10,102 nt of DNA from Caulobacter sp. (GTDB taxonomy: Bacteria; Pseudomonadota; Alphaproteobacteria; Caulobacterales; Caulobacteraceae): positions 1-10,102 of the forward strand of contig JACMOF010000234.1 in assembly GCA_014378155.1 (NCBI GenBank), read 5' to 3'. Under the pieces are notes generated by a model, which was given only the letters and a program-made list of their open reading frames with translations, ran no database searches and was not told where the DNA came from. Position 1 is the stretch's first letter. Every line of letters starts with the position of its first letter. This document shows positions 1-6,483 of the stretch, piece after piece. The position numbers were made by a program, and so were the translations under genes.

Positions 1-782
1 CCCAGTGGTTCGGGATGGGTGACATCCAGGCTGGCGCGGGTCACGCGGCCGTCGTCCAGGGCTTCCAGCAGGGCCTGGTCGTCGATCAAGGCGCCGCGGG
101 CGATGTTGATCAGGTGCAGGCCCGGCTTGGCGGCGGCCAGCACGTCGCGACCGATCAGCTTGCGGGTCTCGGGCGTGGCGGGGGCGGCCAGCACCACGTG
201 GTCGCTGCGGGCGAACAGGGTCTTCAAGTCCGCCACCCGCTCGACGCCGGGGGTCGAGATTGGCTTGTCCGAGCGGCGGGTGGCGATGACGTTCAGGCCC
301 AAGGCCTGGGCGCGCGGCGCCAGGGCCTCGCCGATCGCCCCGAAGCCGACGAGGCCCAGGGTGGCGCCCGAGATCAGCTTCAGCGGCTGGGGCGCCCAGC
401 GCTCGGCCTTGTCGATCCAGATTTCCGGCAGGCGCTTGGCCTCGGCCAGGATGGCGGCCAGGGCGAACTCGGCAAGCGCGACGGCGGAAGATCCGCGCGC
501 CGAGGTGACCACCGGGCCGTCGAACAGCCAGTCGGGATAGAAGTCGATGCCGACCGAGACCAGCTGCACCCACTCGACGTCGAACGGCCAGCCCTTGGGG
601 GGCTCGGCCGGCAAGACCCCTCCGGCCTTTCGGAACGGCGCGGCGACCAGGACCTTGGCGTCGTTTGGCAAGGGCGCGTGCAGGCCGGGCGGCACGGCGA
701 TGATCTCGGCGTCGACGACATGCTGGGCGAAGACGCTGTTGAACAGCTCGGGCAGTTGGCTGGCGACGACCAGGCGGCTCAT
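1..782 (-). CDS. D-2-hydroxyacid dehydrogenase, NAD-binding (3' end off the window)
   Basis: This is a member of the D-isomer-specific 2-hydroxyacid dehydrogenase family, which interconverts 2-oxoacids and D-2-hydroxyacids with NAD(P)H in the cytoplasm. The 260 residues in view hold an N-terminal substrate-domain half with VSVGID near 76-81 and the SARG..AVALAEFALA helix near 94-109. The Rossmann motif GFGAIG is at 146-151. The catalytic Arg229 lies in NIARGALIDDQALL, and the partner Glu258 lies in THPEPL. The catalytic His and the C-terminus lie beyond base 1; family members are about 310-340 aa. The start ATG overlaps the stop of the upstream flavoenzyme gene as ATGA, and GGAGG sits 6 nt before it (793-789), so the start is firm and translation is probably coupled. 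The substrate cannot be read from the sequence. The operon context suggests it reduces or oxidises a product of the neighbouring flavoenzyme, which is inference. Confidence 0.9.
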   Translation of the reverse strand, partial: MSRLVVASQLPELFNSVFAQHVVDAEIIAVPPGLHAPLPNDAKVLVAAPFRKAGGVLPAEPPKGWPFDVEWVQLVSVGIDFYPDWLFDGPVVTSARGSSAVALAEFALAAILAEAKRLPEIWIDKAERWAPQPLKLISGATLGLVGFGAIGEALAPRAQALGLNVIATRRSDKPISTPGVERVADLKTLFARSDHVVLAAPATPETRKLIGRDVLAAAKPGLHLINIARGALIDDQALLEALDDGRVTRASLDVTHPEPL

Positions 783-1966
783 CGGCCCCCTCCAGCAAGA
801 GAGGCCGGGTTGCTAGCGAAGGCCGCCTTGCCGGCGCTGGTCAGCACGACGTCGGACTGTGGGGTGTGGACCCGGCCGCACAGCACGTCGCGGTGATGGC
901 GTTCGAGGTCGTTGTGGCGGGTCAGGCCCGGATTGCCGGTCAGCTTGAGGGCCCTCTCGACCACGGCGATGGCGTTCTCGGTGACGAGGTGCTTGACCAG
1001 CCCGGCCTCGACCCCGCCGACCTCGCCCCGTGCGGCCGTGTCGAGCAGCACGCGATTGGACAGCAGCAGGCCGTCGATATCGCCGACCGCCTCCTGGAAG
1101 CGCGGCAGGGTGGAGAGCGCCGCGCCCAGGTTGGCGGGCTTGCGGTTGGCCAGGAACGCGACCAGCCAGTCGCGGGCGGCGCGGGCCTGGGCGTCATAGA
1201 TCGCGGCGGTCAGCACCGCCGACCAGGTCGCGAAACTGGCGGGATACTGCGACGGCGATCCGACCGGCTGCGGGTCCAGGGCGTGGTCGAGGGGCACGAG
1301 CACGTTCTCGAAGATCACGTCATGGCTGGCGCTGGCCCGCAGGCCCAGGTGATCCCAGGTCTCCTCGATGACCACGCCAGGCGTGTCGGTGCGGACCAGC
1401 CAGCCGCCGACCAGGGGATCCGCGTCGTCCGAGCGCGCCCAGACCACGAACCAGGTCAGGGCGGTGGAGCCGGTGGAATAGATCTTGCGGCCGCTGATCC
1501 GCCAGCCCTCGGGCGTGCGGCGAGCGATCGTACCGGGCAGGCCGCCGCGCGCCGGGGTGCCCAGGTCAGGCTCGACCCGCAAGGCGTTGATCAGGGCGCC
1601 CTTGTCGATAGCCTCGCCGATTACCCGCTGCTTGAGGTGTTCGGGCCAGCCGGAGCGGCCCTCGACCGAGGCGTGGAACAGGTACTGCATGACCAGAACC
1701 AGCGCCGTGGCCGGCTCGCCCCGGGCGACGGCTGAGACCACCTTCAGGGCGATGGGCAGGTCGGCCTCCAGGCCGCCGAGCCGCGCGGGGGCGGTCAGGG
1801 CCAGCAGGCCCGCGTCGCGCAGGGCCGCGAAATTGGCGAACGGGAAGCTGGCCTCGCGGTCGTGCTGGCCGGCGGTGGCGGCGAAGGCGGCGGTCAGGCC
1901 GGGCAGGATGGCGTCGTGGTCGGGCAGGCGCGGGGCCGGCTCCAGACGCAGGGCGGGAGCGGTCAT
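779..1966 (-). CDS. Acyl-CoA dehydrogenase-fold flavoprotein, probably SfnB/DszC-like monooxygenase branch
   Basis: The 395-aa protein has the acyl-CoA dehydrogenase fold: an N-terminal helical domain (about 15-125), a central beta domain with the flavin-site stretch GWRISGRKIYSTGS near 154-167, and a C-terminal helical domain. The end differs from true dehydrogenases. Where they carry YEGT with the catalytic Glu, this one reads LERHHRDVLCGRVHTPQ near 354-370. That resembles the RHWRDARTHT-type ending of DszC and SfnB, flavin-dependent oxygenases of organosulfur metabolism (Pfam Acyl-CoA_dh_2 type). I therefore favour a reduced-flavin monooxygenase over a beta-oxidation enzyme. The start at 1966 has GAGG 7 nt upstream (1977-1974) and overlaps the ATPase stop as ATGA. 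A longer frame to 2110 is open but runs inside the ATPase gene. No flavin reductase is seen nearby. The family is confident; the substrate is unknown. Confidence 0.85.
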   Translation of the reverse strand: MTAPALRLEPAPRLPDHDAILPGLTAAFAATAGQHDREASFPFANFAALRDAGLLALTAPARLGGLEADLPIALKVVSAVARGEPATALVLVMQYLFHASVEGRSGWPEHLKQRVIGEAIDKGALINALRVEPDLGTPARGGLPGTIARRTPEGWRISGRKIYSTGSTALTWFVVWARSDDADPLVGGWLVRTDTPGVVIEETWDHLGLRASASHDVIFENVLVPLDHALDPQPVGSPSQYPASFATWSAVLTAAIYDAQARAARDWLVAFLANRKPANLGAALSTLPRFQEAVGDIDGLLLSNRVLLDTAARGEVGGVEAGLVKHLVTENAIAVVERALKLTGNPGLTRHNDLERHHRDVLCGRVHTPQSDVVLTSAGKAAFASNPASLAGGGR

Positions 1967-2775
1967 AGCACCACCTCGCCGGTCGGGAAGGCCACCAGGG
2001 CCGGAGCCGGCTGCGGCGCCGGCGCATCGACGCCCAGGTGTCCCAGCAGTCGGCGACGAATGGCGTGGAAGCGGGCGTCGGGCTGGCGCGGGCGCTCCAG
2101 GCCAATGCACTCTTCGGCGGCGATCCGGCCCTTGTCCAGCACCAGCACCCGATCGGCCAGGGCGATGGCCTCATCGACATCGTGGGTGACCAGCAGCACC
2201 GACGGCCTGTGCTCGCGCCACAGCGTCAGCACCAGGTCATGCATCTTCAGTCGCGTCAGGGCGTCCAGCGAGGCGAAGGGCTCGTCAAGCAACAGCAGGG
2301 CCGGCTCGCGGACGAGGGCGCGGGCCAGGGAGGCGCGCTGGGCCTCGCCCCCGGACAGCGTCGAGGGCCAGACGTCGAGGCGATGGCCAAGGCCGACCTC
2401 TGTCAGGGCGGCCTCGGCGCGAGCCCGGACACTTTGCTCATTGGGGGCGCCCTTCAGGCCCAGGGCGACGTTGCGCCAGACGCGCTTCCACGGCAGCAGG
2501 CGGGCGTCCTGGAACACCACGGCGCGGGCGGCGGGTGTGGTGACGTCCTGACCGCCGACCGGGTCGAGGCCGGCCAGGGTGCGCAGCAGGGTGGTCTTGC
2601 CCGAGCCGCTGGCCCCGAGCAGGGCGACGAACTCACCGGGGGCGATGGTCAGGTCCAGGCCGTCGATCACCACATTGTCGCCGAACCGGCGGGTGAAGCC
2701 TTTCAGGCGGACGGTGGGAGGCGTGGCGACATCGACGGGCGTGAACGTGCGGTTGCGAGCGCGAGGCTGGGCCAT
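1963..2775 (-). CDS. ABC transporter ATP-binding protein, SsuB/TauB (NitT/TauT) type
   Basis: This is the ATPase that powers import through the adjacent permease, acting at the cytoplasmic face of the inner membrane. Numbering from the upstream ATG at 2781, the Walker A GASGSGKT is at 56-63, the Q-loop Gln91 is in VFQDARLLPW, the signature LSGGEAQR is at 142-149, Walker B LLLLDEP is at 162-168, and the H-loop His200 is in VTHDVDEA. The FQ..RLLPW..V..NV pattern is typical of the nitrate/sulfonate/taurine group. Length is about 270 aa, normal for the family. Two starts are possible. The ATG at 2781 overlaps the permease stop as ATGA, but GGAG (2787-2784) lies only 2 nt from it. The ATG at 2775 has the same GGAG at 8 nt and is the one given. 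The substrate class (sulfonate, taurine, nitrate-like or another small organic) cannot be fixed from the ATPase. Confidence 0.93.
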   Translation of the reverse strand: MAQPRARNRTFTPVDVATPPTVRLKGFTRRFGDNVVIDGLDLTIAPGEFVALLGASGSGKTTLLRTLAGLDPVGGQDVTTPAARAVVFQDARLLPWKRVWRNVALGLKGAPNEQSVRARAEAALTEVGLGHRLDVWPSTLSGGEAQRASLARALVREPALLLLDEPFASLDALTRLKMHDLVLTLWREHRPSVLLVTHDVDEAIALADRVLVLDKGRIAAEECIGLERPRQPDARFHAIRRRLLGHLGVDAPAPQPAPALVAFPTGEVVL

Positions 2776-2777
2776 GG

Positions 2778-3587
2778 TCATTGCTCCACGAGGCTGGGAC
2801 GCCACGCCAGCGCCTTGCGCTCCAGCGTGCGGACGAGGGCGTCGGCGGCGAGGCCGAGCAGGGCGTAGACGACCAGGCAGACGACGATGATGTCGGTGCG
2901 CATGAAGTCGCGGGCGTTGTTGATCAGGTGGCCCAGGCCCGCCTGGGCGTTGATCTGCTCGGCGATGACCAGCATGATCACGCTGATGCTGAGCGAATAG
3001 CGCAGGCCGATGAAGAACGACGGCAGGGCGCCGGGCAGGATGACCTCGAGGATCAGCGCCCGGCCGCGCAGGCCGAAACTGCGGGCCGCCTCGACCAGCC
3101 GCACATCGACGCCGCGGATGCCGGCGAACAGGTTCAGATAGAGCGGGAACACCGCCGCCGTGGCGATCAGGGCGATCTTCGGCGTCTCGCCGATCCCGAA
3201 CCAGACGATGAACAGCGGGGTCAGGGCGACGACCGGCAGGGTGCGCTTGATCTGCATCAGCGGATCGACCAGCGTCTCGCCCCAGCGCGACAGGCCCGAC
3301 ACCAGGCCCAGGGCCACGGCGATGACCAGGGCGATGACCAGGCCAGTGGCGGCCCGCCCCAGTGAGACCGCCAGATTGCCCAGAAGCTCGCCCGAGACGG
3401 TCATCGACCAGAAGGTCTTGGCCACAATAGAGGGCGCCGCCAGGATGCGTTGCGGGATCACCCCGCCGCGCGAACCCGCTTCCCACAGCAGCAGCAGCGC
3501 CACCGGCGACAGCCAGCGGGCGCCGGACCAGCGCGGCCAAACCCATGGCGACGCTTGAGAAATTCTAGGGGTGACCGCCAAAGACAT
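2778..3587 (-). CDS. ABC transporter permease, SsuC/TauC type
   Basis: This 269-aa inner-membrane permease belongs to the binding-protein-dependent NitT/TauT importers. Hydrophobic segments fall at about 26-37, 74-98, 115-133, 137-155, 190-210 and 232-250, fitting six helices. The ATPase-coupling EAA loop is plain: EAARSFGLRGRALI followed by ILPGALP, about 166-189. The motif PLFIVWFGIGETPKI near 124-138 is typical of SsuC-like proteins. It is first in the operon, and its TGA is followed at once by the ATPase start. I chose the ATG at 3587. The open frame extends to a GTG at 3638, but that codon lies inside the dyad proposed as the operator, and the added residues are polar and basic. No good Shine-Dalgarno precedes 3587, so the exact start is less certain than the identity. 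No substrate-binding protein gene is in the window; it may lie further downstream or elsewhere. Confidence 0.92.
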   Translation of the reverse strand: MSLAVTPRISQASPWVWPRWSGARWLSPVALLLLWEAGSRGGVIPQRILAAPSIVAKTFWSMTVSGELLGNLAVSLGRAATGLVIALVIAVALGLVSGLSRWGETLVDPLMQIKRTLPVVALTPLFIVWFGIGETPKIALIATAAVFPLYLNLFAGIRGVDVRLVEAARSFGLRGRALILEVILPGALPSFFIGLRYSLSISVIMLVIAEQINAQAGLGHLINNARDFMRTDIIVVCLVVYALLGLAADALVRTLERKALAWRPSLVEQ

Positions 3588-3624
3588 TGAGGATGCGCTG
3601 TCCCGTGAACCGTTGCGGCGCGAG

Positions 3625-3649
3625 CGCCTTTGCCTCACAGAGAAAGGCG
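3625..3649. promoter_or_regulatory. Candidate LysR-type operator (T-N11-A dyad)
   Basis: The perfect interrupted dyad CGCCTTT-N11-AAAGGCG lies between the divergent lysR-type gene and the transporter operon. The last T of the left arm and the first A of the right arm are 11 nt apart, which is the classical T-N11-A geometry of LysR-family sites. It is 38 bp upstream of the permease ATG and 83 bp upstream of the regulator ATG. That is the expected place for a site that activates the operon and represses the regulator. Binding is inferred from geometry and position. Confidence 0.6.
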
Positions 3650-3657
3650 TTTAATCC
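3630..3657 (+). promoter_or_regulatory. Possible promoter of the LysR-type gene
   Basis: TTGCCT (3630-3635) and TAATCC (3652-3657) with a 16-nt spacer make a passable sigma-70-like pair on the plus strand. The -35 and spacer fall inside the candidate operator, which would fit autorepression. The -10 is weak. No clean -10 was found on the minus strand for the transporter operon. Confidence 0.3.
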
Positions 3658-3731
3658 CTACTGGATCAATAGACTTATCCTCAGGGGCCATATCAGAGTT
3701 TCTCATAGACCGCTCAGAAGGGGCGCTGCCG

Positions 3732-4565
3732 ATGCCCACCAACCTGCCCACCGAATTGCTGCGCAGCTTCGTCGCGATCGTCGACTCCGGCTCGATGCTG
3801 AAGGCCACCGAGCGGGTGTTCGTCACCCAGTCGGCCCTCAGCCTGCAGATGAAGCGGCTGGAGGAGACGGTGCTGACCCCGCTGTTCCACCGCGACGGCC
3901 GCCGCCTGGTCCTCACGCCGGCCGGCCACGCCCTGCTGGTCCACGCTCGCGAGATTCTCGACCTCAATGACAAGGCCGTGGTGGCCCTGACCGGCGACGC
4001 TCTGATCGGGCCGGTGCGGGTGGGGTTGGTGCAGGACTTCGCCGAGACCCTGCTATCGGGCGTTCTGGCCCGCTTCACCCAGCTCAATCCCGAGGTGCAG
4101 CTCCACGTGCGGGTGGCCGGCTCGCCCGACCTGCTGGACCTGCTGAGCAGCGACCGGCTGGACGTCGTGCTGTGCATGGGCGCGCCGGACGACAACGCCG
4201 CTGTCCGGGTGGCGCCCATGGTCTGGCACGGCGATGCGGCGTTGCTTGAGCGACCGGTACTGCCTCTGGCGATCCTGGAGCCGCCGTGCCGGTTTCGCGA
4301 CGCGGCCTTGGCGGCGCTGGAGCGCGACGGCCGGCCCTATCGCGTCGCCCTGGAGACACCCAGCCTGTCGGCCCTGCGCGCGGCGGTCGAGGCGGGTCTG
4401 GCCGTCACCTGCCGCACGGCGTTGTTCCGGCCGAGAACTCCGCCGATCGAGACCGGCCTGCCCGCCGTGCCGCAGGTGGCCTATGTCCGCAGGGTCGGAC
4501 CCGCGCCGCATCCGTCGATCACCAGGCTGTCAGACCTGATGCACGCCGCAGCCCTGGAGCTCTGA
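3732..4565 (+). CDS. LysR-type transcriptional regulator
   Basis: This 277-aa protein has the standard LysR layout. The N-terminal winged helix-turn-helix is at about 8-65 (LLRSFVAIVDSGSM, ATERVFVTQSALSLQMKRLEE, then LFHRDGRRLVLTPAG). The linker helix follows, and the effector-binding domain starts near 93 (GPVRVGLVQDFAE) and runs to the end. The TQSALSLQMKRLEE recognition region resembles the LrhA/HexA-like branch. The start at 3732 has AAGGGG about 8 nt upstream. The frame is open back to 3630, but those residues do not look like LysR sequence. The gene is divergent from the ABC/flavoenzyme operon and shares a 144-bp control region with it, so it most likely senses the imported compound or a metabolite of it. 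It converges on the ClC gene with a 46-bp gap (4566-4611), in which I see no clear terminator. Confidence 0.93.
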   Translation: MPTNLPTELLRSFVAIVDSGSMLKATERVFVTQSALSLQMKRLEETVLTPLFHRDGRRLVLTPAGHALLVHAREILDLNDKAVVALTGDALIGPVRVGLVQDFAETLLSGVLARFTQLNPEVQLHVRVAGSPDLLDLLSSDRLDVVLCMGAPDDNAAVRVAPMVWHGDAALLERPVLPLAILEPPCRFRDAALAALERDGRPYRVALETPSLSALRAAVEAGLAVTCRTALFRPRTPPIETGLPAVPQVAYVRRVGPAPHPSITRLSDLMHAAALEL

Positions 4566-4611
4566 GTCGTCACCCGCCCGGAACCTGACCGCTCCCGGCG
4601 CGACGTCGGCC

Positions 4612-6372
4612 CTAGCTCTCCCCCGTCAGCTCCCGCCGCGCCTTGTCCAGCTCCTCGGCATAGCGCCGCGTGGCATGGGCCTCGGACAGGATGCCGATCA
4701 CCGCGTGGTCGGCGTCGACCACGGCCAGTTCGTCGGCCTGGGTGTGGTCGAAGGCGCGCATGACGTCCTTGATCGACTGGTCGGGCAGTAGGGCGGTGTC
4801 GGCATAGTCGGCCAGGGAGGCGACGGCCTGGTCGCCATCGTCGGGGTTGGCATAGGCCAGGGCGGTGCGGATGATGCCGGCATAGGCGCCGGCCTCGTCG
4901 AGGATCACCACCCGCTTGGTCGAGCCCAGCGGATAGCGGCGGCGAAACTCGGCCAGGGTGGCGCTGGCGGCGATGGTCTTGGCGTCCTTGCGCATCATCC
5001 GGCCAGCGGTCAGGGGCTGCATCCAGCTGACGTCGTGAGCGCTGCGGATGGTCTCGCCGCGCAGGTGCAGACGCCAGGTCGAGAACGAGTAGCCGAAGGT
5101 CTCGCGCACCAGGGCGCTGGCGATCAGCGAGGCCACCAGGGCGGCGGCGGCCACGGTGAAGTCGCCGGTCGCCTCCAGCACCAGGAAAGACATGGTGAAG
5201 GGCCCGCCGACCACGGCCACGCCCAGGGCGCCAAGGCCGACCAGCGCCGCCACCGTCGGGTCCAGCGAGGGCAGCCAGGGCACGAACACCGTCAGGGCCG
5301 CGAAGACCTGGCCGATCAGCGTGCCCAGGAACAGCGAGGCGAAGAACAGCCCGCCCCGGAAGCCGAAGCTCAGCGACACCACCGAGGCCAGGGCCTTCAT
5401 GATCAGCAACAGGACCAGCATCTTCAGGCCCAGGGCGGCAGTGAGGTTGACGTGCAGCGCGCCGTGGCCGGCCGACAGGATCTGCGGCGTGACCAGGGCC
5501 ATGGCGGCCAGGGCCAGGCCGCCGACCGCCGGGCGGAAGGTCTTGGGGATCGGCGAGCGGGCCACCAGCTTGTCGGCCGAGGCCACCAGCCGCATCAGCC
5601 CGATGCCGGCGGCGGCGCAGACCACGCCCAGCAGGGCGTAGAGGCCGTAGTCGAACCACGATTGCACGGCCGGGGTGGTGGTCTTCAGCAGATAGGGCAG
5701 GCCGCCCATCCGCCCCGCGACCAGGGTCGCGGCCAAGGTGGCGGCGACGACGGGCGCCAGGTTGGCGACGGTATAGGCGCCGATGACGATCTCGAAGGCG
5801 TAGAAGGCTCCGGTGAGCGGGGCGCCGAAGGCGGCGGCGATGGCCGCGCCGGCCCCGGCCCCGACCAGGGTGCGCATGTCGGCCCGGCGCAGGTTGAGCC
5901 TCTGGCCAACGAACGAGGCAATGGCCGCGCCCGCCTGGGCGTAGGCGGCCTCCAGCCCGACCGAGGCGCCCACGCCGTTCGACAGCATCGTCTGTCCGCA
6001 GATGAAGGCGCTATCCTTGATCGACAGCCGCCCGCCGTGCAGGGCGTTGGCCTCCACCGGGTCAACGGCCGGGCGGGGTCGGTATTTCAGCCAGGCCCAG
6101 GTGGCGAGGCCCAGCACCAGGCCGCCAAGCGGCAGGGCCAGGGTCCGCCAAGGGGCGATGACGCTCTGGGCGCTGAGCCGCTCGTCGATATTGATCGCGA
6201 ACAGCATGACCTGTAGGCCGTGAGCGACCCTGGCCTGCAGCACGGCCAGCGCCCCCGCCCCGGCCCCGATCAGGGTGGCCACCGCGATCAGCCACAACTC
6301 GCTGGACCGTATCCGTCGCCGCAGCCAGCTTAGCCCGCGCACGGAGGTGGAGGTCGGCAGCGAAAGCGGCAT
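4612..6372 (-). CDS. ClC-family chloride channel/transporter with C-terminal CBS domains
   Basis: This 586-aa inner-membrane protein has a ClC core (about 25-430) and two C-terminal CBS segments (about 452-510 and 528-575; VMRAFDHTQADELAVVD is typical). ClC proteins conduct chloride or exchange it for protons. The anion-path motifs are altered but recognisable. The GREGP equivalent is GLEAA at 139-143, keeping the gating glutamate as Glu141. The helix-H region is FGAPLTGAFYAFEI at 182-195, where Glu194 is kept and the next position, the proton-pathway Glu203 of the E. coli protein, is Ile195. The GIFAP equivalent is GLFFA at 341-345. The Tyr445 equivalent appears to be Phe405. The start ATG at 6372 has AGGA 5 nt upstream. 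The gene follows the Ada-AlkA gene on the same strand after 111 bp, with no obvious functional link. Substrate selectivity (chloride or another anion) is not settled by the sequence. Confidence 0.92.
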   Translation of the reverse strand: MPLSLPTSTSVRGLSWLRRRIRSSELWLIAVATLIGAGAGALAVLQARVAHGLQVMLFAINIDERLSAQSVIAPWRTLALPLGGLVLGLATWAWLKYRPRPAVDPVEANALHGGRLSIKDSAFICGQTMLSNGVGASVGLEAAYAQAGAAIASFVGQRLNLRRADMRTLVGAGAGAAIAAAFGAPLTGAFYAFEIVIGAYTVANLAPVVAATLAATLVAGRMGGLPYLLKTTTPAVQSWFDYGLYALLGVVCAAAGIGLMRLVASADKLVARSPIPKTFRPAVGGLALAAMALVTPQILSAGHGALHVNLTAALGLKMLVLLLIMKALASVVSLSFGFRGGLFFASLFLGTLIGQVFAALTVFVPWLPSLDPTVAALVGLGALGVAVVGGPFTMSFLVLEATGDFTVAAAALVASLIASALVRETFGYSFSTWRLHLRGETIRSAHDVSWMQPLTAGRMMRKDAKTIAASATLAEFRRRYPLGSTKRVVILDEAGAYAGIIRTALAYANPDDGDQAVASLADYADTALLPDQSIKDVMRAFDHTQADELAVVDADHAVIGILSEAHATRRYAEELDKARRELTGES

Positions 6373-6422
6373 GGGGGTCCTGGGGGGCGAGCAGCGCGGA
6401 CATCTTAGGGGGGTTGCGCGGT

Positions 6423-6450
6423 TGGGGACAGGCCCATGGGCCTGTCCCCA
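6423..6450. repeat. Perfect 28-bp palindrome (REP-like)
   Basis: The sequence is a perfect palindrome with 14-nt arms TGGGGACAGGCCCA and no spacer. Roughly matching GC-rich flanks (TTGCGCG on the left, CGCGCGGCAA on the right) could lengthen the stem. It lies 33 bp after the Ada-AlkA stop and 50 bp before the ClC start. No T-run follows it on the minus strand, so it is not a standard intrinsic terminator. The GGGGACAGGC core resembles REP-type palindromes that I recall from other genomes. Confidence 0.8.
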
Positions 6451-6483
6451 TCAGAGCGCGCGGCAAGGTCGTCGCGGGATCGG

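Noticed and set aside
606..623. GGCCGGCAAGACCCCTCC inside the hydroxyacid dehydrogenase resembles the left end of the 8113-8223 repeat
   Set aside because: Only about 10 nt match exactly, no inverted partner is nearby and the reading frame runs through it; chance similarity is the simpler view.
15..1735. Plus-strand open frames opposite the hydroxyacid dehydrogenase and flavoprotein genes
   Set aside because: These are repetitive, Gly/Ala/Gln-rich shadows; the minus strand carries clear family motifs throughout.
2782..3546. Open extension of the ATPase frame upstream through the permease gene, suggesting a fused protein
   Set aside because: The extension overlaps the whole permease in another frame, is Arg/Gly/Pro-rich, and the ATPase has its own start with GGAG.
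3588..3638. Permease start at the upstream GTG (3638)
   Set aside because: It would place the start inside the candidate LysR operator with no Shine-Dalgarno and add a non-hydrophobic basic tail unlike the family.
4566..4611. Possible terminator between convergent LysR and ClC genes
   Set aside because: Only short GC-rich complementarity and no T-run on either strand.
6423..6450. Palindrome as the intrinsic terminator of the Ada-AlkA gene
   Set aside because: The stem is strong, but the minus-strand sequence after it is ACCGCGCAACCCCCC, with no U-tract.
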